A stretch of 7,551 bases of DNA. It comes from an uncultured Clostridia bacterium. GTDB taxonomy: Bacteria > Bacillota > Clostridia > Lachnospirales > CAMVHY01. The notes beneath the pieces were generated by a model that saw nothing but the letters and a program-made list of their open reading frames with translations, was not told where the DNA came from and did not search any database. Every line of letters starts with the position of its first letter. Position 1 is the first letter of the stretch. A program made the translations under genes and the position numbers. Below, in pieces: positions 5,581-7,551 of the stretch. The stretch is from contig CAMVHY010000065.1 in NCBI GenBank assembly GCA_947167415.1, positions 1-7,551 on the forward strand. Direction: 5' to 3'.

Positions 5581-7395
5581 ATGTTTGCTTTTTATAAAGT
5601 TGCAATTGCTTGTCCCAGCATAAAATTATTTAATCCGGAATATAACGCAAACGAAATTTATAAATTAATTTTAGAGGCAGAAGAAAAAAAAGCACGAATA
5701 ATTATTTTTCCGGAATTATGTTTAACAGGATCAACTTGTTTAGATTTATTTAAGCAGAAAAATTTAATTTCTGAAGTCAGAAAAAATTTTGATGCGCTGA
5801 GAGAAAATTTAGCGGATAAAAATATTATGTATGTAATTGGTATGCCGTTAGAAATAAAAAATAATTTGTTTAATTGCGCTGTTATTTGTTACGGAAAAAA
5901 TATTTTGGGCGTGGTACCAAAAATAAATTTATCGGACACGGATAAAAGATATTTTTCTGCCGGTAAAAAAAATTTTGCAACTCAAATTAATAATTCTGAA
6001 TGGGATAGTTTTTTCTTTGGCGATTTAATTTTTGAAATGAATGACAGATTTTTAATTAAAGTAAATTTTGATTTAGATTTTTGTAATTTCGCGGATATAA
6101 ATTTAAATCTTGCGAGCAAACCAATTTATTTAGACGAAAATTTTGATGAGTTAATTATAAAATCTGCGTGCATAAAAAATAATAATGCGTGCGCTTATAT
6201 AAATTCAGGCTATGGAGAATCAACGACAAACTTTGTTTTTAACGGCACAGGTTTTATTTTTGAGCAAGAAAAAAAATTGACCCAGACAAAAAAATATTTG
6301 CTTGAGTCACAATTGGTTTATGAAGATATTGATTTCGACAAAATTAATTTTAAAAAACAAAAACGTGAATTTATTTTCGAGCCAAATTATTTTATAAAAA
6401 TAACTCTTCCGGAATTAAATGAAGCTGATATAACAAGAAAATTTGACAAAAATCCATTTTTAAAATTCGCCGAGCAAAAAAATTTCTTTCGCGAGATTTT
6501 ATTAATACAACAAAATGCAATCATAACCAGATTTAAAAAATCCGAATCAAAAAAAATAATAATCGGTGTTTCAGGAGGAATTGATTCAACTTTAAGTTTA
6601 ATTAATGCGATTTTTGCTTTCGATCGATTAAAAATATCGCATAAAAATATTTTGGGCGTAAATATGCCGGGATTTGGAACGAGCGATATTACTTTTGATA
6701 GCGCAAAATTTTTGTCTGAAAGTTTTGATATCACATATAAAATTATTTCTATCAAAGATATTTGTGAAAAACATTTTAAAGATATAGACCACGATATAAA
6801 TAATTTGAACGTAACTTTTGAAAATGCACAAGTCAGAGAAAGAACTCAAATTTTATTTGATTTAGCAAATGATTTAGATGGGATTGTTTTAGGAACAGGT
6901 GATTTAAGTGAAATTGCTACAGGTTTTACGACTTATAACGGCGATAATATTTCACATTACAATCCAAATGCTAATTTGCCAAAAAGTTTAATTCGTGAGC
7001 TCGTAAATTTTATTATCGAAGAAAAATATTTTTCGGATAAAACAAACGCCTGCTTAAAAAAAATTTTAGCAACGCCAATTAGCCCTGAATTATTACCAAA
7101 CGATCAAAATAAAAATATTTCTCAACAAACAGAAAAAATTCTTGGCCCATATGAACTTATTGATTTTTTTATTTTTTATTTGTTGAAACATGGTTTTACT
7201 CGTCAAAAAATTATTTTTATGGCAGAACGTGCTTTTGAAAATTATTCGCGTGAGAAAATAGAATTTTATTTTGACGAATTTTATAAGCGTTTTATTAAAC
7301 AACAATTTAAACGATCGTGTTCAAATGATAGCCCACAAATTTTTAGTTTTGGACTTTCACCAAGAAATTTTTTTTTAATGCCATCGGATATTTAA
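5581..7395 (+). CDS. nadE: NAD+ synthetase, glutamine-dependent type with degenerate glutaminase domain
   Basis: Makes NAD+ from nicotinate adenine dinucleotide, ATP and an ammonia source. 604 residues from ATG 5581; GGAGG (5569-5573) lies 7 nt upstream, excluding the in-frame TTG at 5542. Residues 1-280 are the nitrilase-like glutaminase domain and about 300-604 the synthetase. The synthetase looks intact: PP-loop SGGIDST (331-337), ENAQVRERTQ, GTGDLSEIATGFTTYNGD (438-455), PISPELLP (499-506), LGPYELIDFF and the C-terminal FKRSC...LSPR...MPSD. In the glutaminase domain the triad Glu (E45, FPELCLTG) and Lys (K114, VVPKINL) are present, but the ICEDLW nucleophile motif is replaced by VNFDLD (161-166), with Asn where Cys belongs, and the adjacent loops are shortened. 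Family members are usually about 640 residues or more. It may use free ammonia. Single-gene unit with its own promoter and terminator. Confidence 0.95.
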   Translation: MFAFYKVAIACPSIKLFNPEYNANEIYKLILEAEEKKARIIIFPELCLTGSTCLDLFKQKNLISEVRKNFDALRENLADKNIMYVIGMPLEIKNNLFNCAVICYGKNILGVVPKINLSDTDKRYFSAGKKNFATQINNSEWDSFFFGDLIFEMNDRFLIKVNFDLDFCNFADINLNLASKPIYLDENFDELIIKSACIKNNNACAYINSGYGESTTNFVFNGTGFIFEQEKKLTQTKKYLLESQLVYEDIDFDKINFKKQKREFIFEPNYFIKITLPELNEADITRKFDKNPFLKFAEQKNFFREILLIQQNAIITRFKKSESKKIIIGVSGGIDSTLSLINAIFAFDRLKISHKNILGVNMPGFGTSDITFDSAKFLSESFDITYKIISIKDICEKHFKDIDHDINNLNVTFENAQVRERTQILFDLANDLDGIVLGTGDLSEIATGFTTYNGDNISHYNPNANLPKSLIRELVNFIIEEKYFSDKTNACLKKILATPISPELLPNDQNKNISQQTEKILGPYELIDFFIFYLLKHGFTRQKIIFMAERAFENYSREKIEFYFDEFYKRFIKQQFKRSCSNDSPQIFSFGLSPRNFFLMPSDI

Positions 7396-7413
7396 ATTTT
7401 TTTTCAATCAAAA

Positions 7414-7450
7414 AAGGCTCTGTTTAAAAATCAGGGCCTTATTTTTTATT
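7414..7450 (+). terminator. nadE terminator
   Basis: A 9-bp stem pairs aaggctctg (7414-7422) with cagggcctt (7432-7440), one G·U pair, 9-nt loop, followed by ATTTTTTATTTTTTT. It starts 18 nt after the nadE stop. Confidence 0.9.
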
Positions 7451-7478
7451 TTTTTACACAATCCAAGCAACAAACTTC

Positions 7479-7501
7479 TTTTAGGTGAATGCTACCTAGA
7501 T
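7479..7501 (+). repeat. near-copy of the IS right-end sequence
   Basis: Matches 403-425 at 20 of 23 positions in the same orientation; the shared core is gtgaaYgctacctaRat. At both places one frame reads Val-Asn-Ala-Thr-stop. It is probably the end of another decayed IS copy. The flanks do not match clearly, and no transposase is visible beside it. Confidence 0.5.
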
Positions 7502-7551
7502 ACTGTCTACATGAAAGAATTTAAAAGAAACATCGGTACATAAAGATACAA

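Noticed and set aside
6387..6849. Minus-strand frames of 122 and 73 codons inside nadE
   Set aside because: They lie opposite the PP-loop and substrate-binding motifs of a clear enzyme and have no ribosome sites.
7442..7551. Short open frame across the right edge, containing GECYLDTVYMKEFKRN
   Set aside because: It starts within the nadE terminator, ends after about 30 codons, and has no ribosome site; it is better treated as the repeat or IS relic.

Overview
The window is very A+T-rich and gene-sparse by Firmicutes standards. It holds five reasonably intact genes and the debris of at least one insertion sequence. The ftsE–ftsX–M23 peptidase order, TTG and GTG start candidates, strong GGAGG-type ribosome sites and the FtsE sequence style (for example the QGVYDYE tail) suggest a low-GC Clostridia-type bacterium, perhaps near Oscillospirales. 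IS decay, a frameshift at a homopolymer and a degenerate enzyme domain look like genome reduction, as in a host-associated or endosymbiotic lineage. That lineage call is inference; no rRNA or marker gene here settles it.

Layout. Positions 1-425 hold the 3' part of a decayed IS5-family transposase. A short open tail ending at 473 and a strong terminator (499-525) follow, and may be the end of a gene the IS interrupted. On the minus strand, 734-3532 is a compact operon, ftsE > ftsX > M23/EnvC-like peptidase, with a promoter near 3580-3606 and a terminator at 696-726. Positions 3821-5179 (minus) encode a 452-residue protein I do not recognise, with its own promoter and terminator. A divergent spacer of about 400 bp with regularly spaced A-tracts leads to nadE (5581-7395, plus), which ends at a terminator (7414-7450). 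The last ~70 bp contain a near-copy of the sequence at the right end of the IS fragment.

How the genes work together. FtsE (ATPase) and FtsX (membrane subunit) form the divisome complex that activates a periplasmic or extracellular peptidoglycan hydrolase through a coiled coil. The adjacent coiled-coil M23 protein is the obvious partner and keeps all its zinc ligands. NadE makes the last step of NAD+ synthesis and is unrelated to the division operon.

Most notable: (i) NadE appears to have lost the nucleophilic cysteine of its glutaminase domain, so it may be ammonia-dependent; (ii) the M23 protein's signal peptide is out of frame by one T in a T10 run; (iii) the orphan 452-aa gene has in-frame short repeats and a start-stop mini-ORF at its ribosome site.
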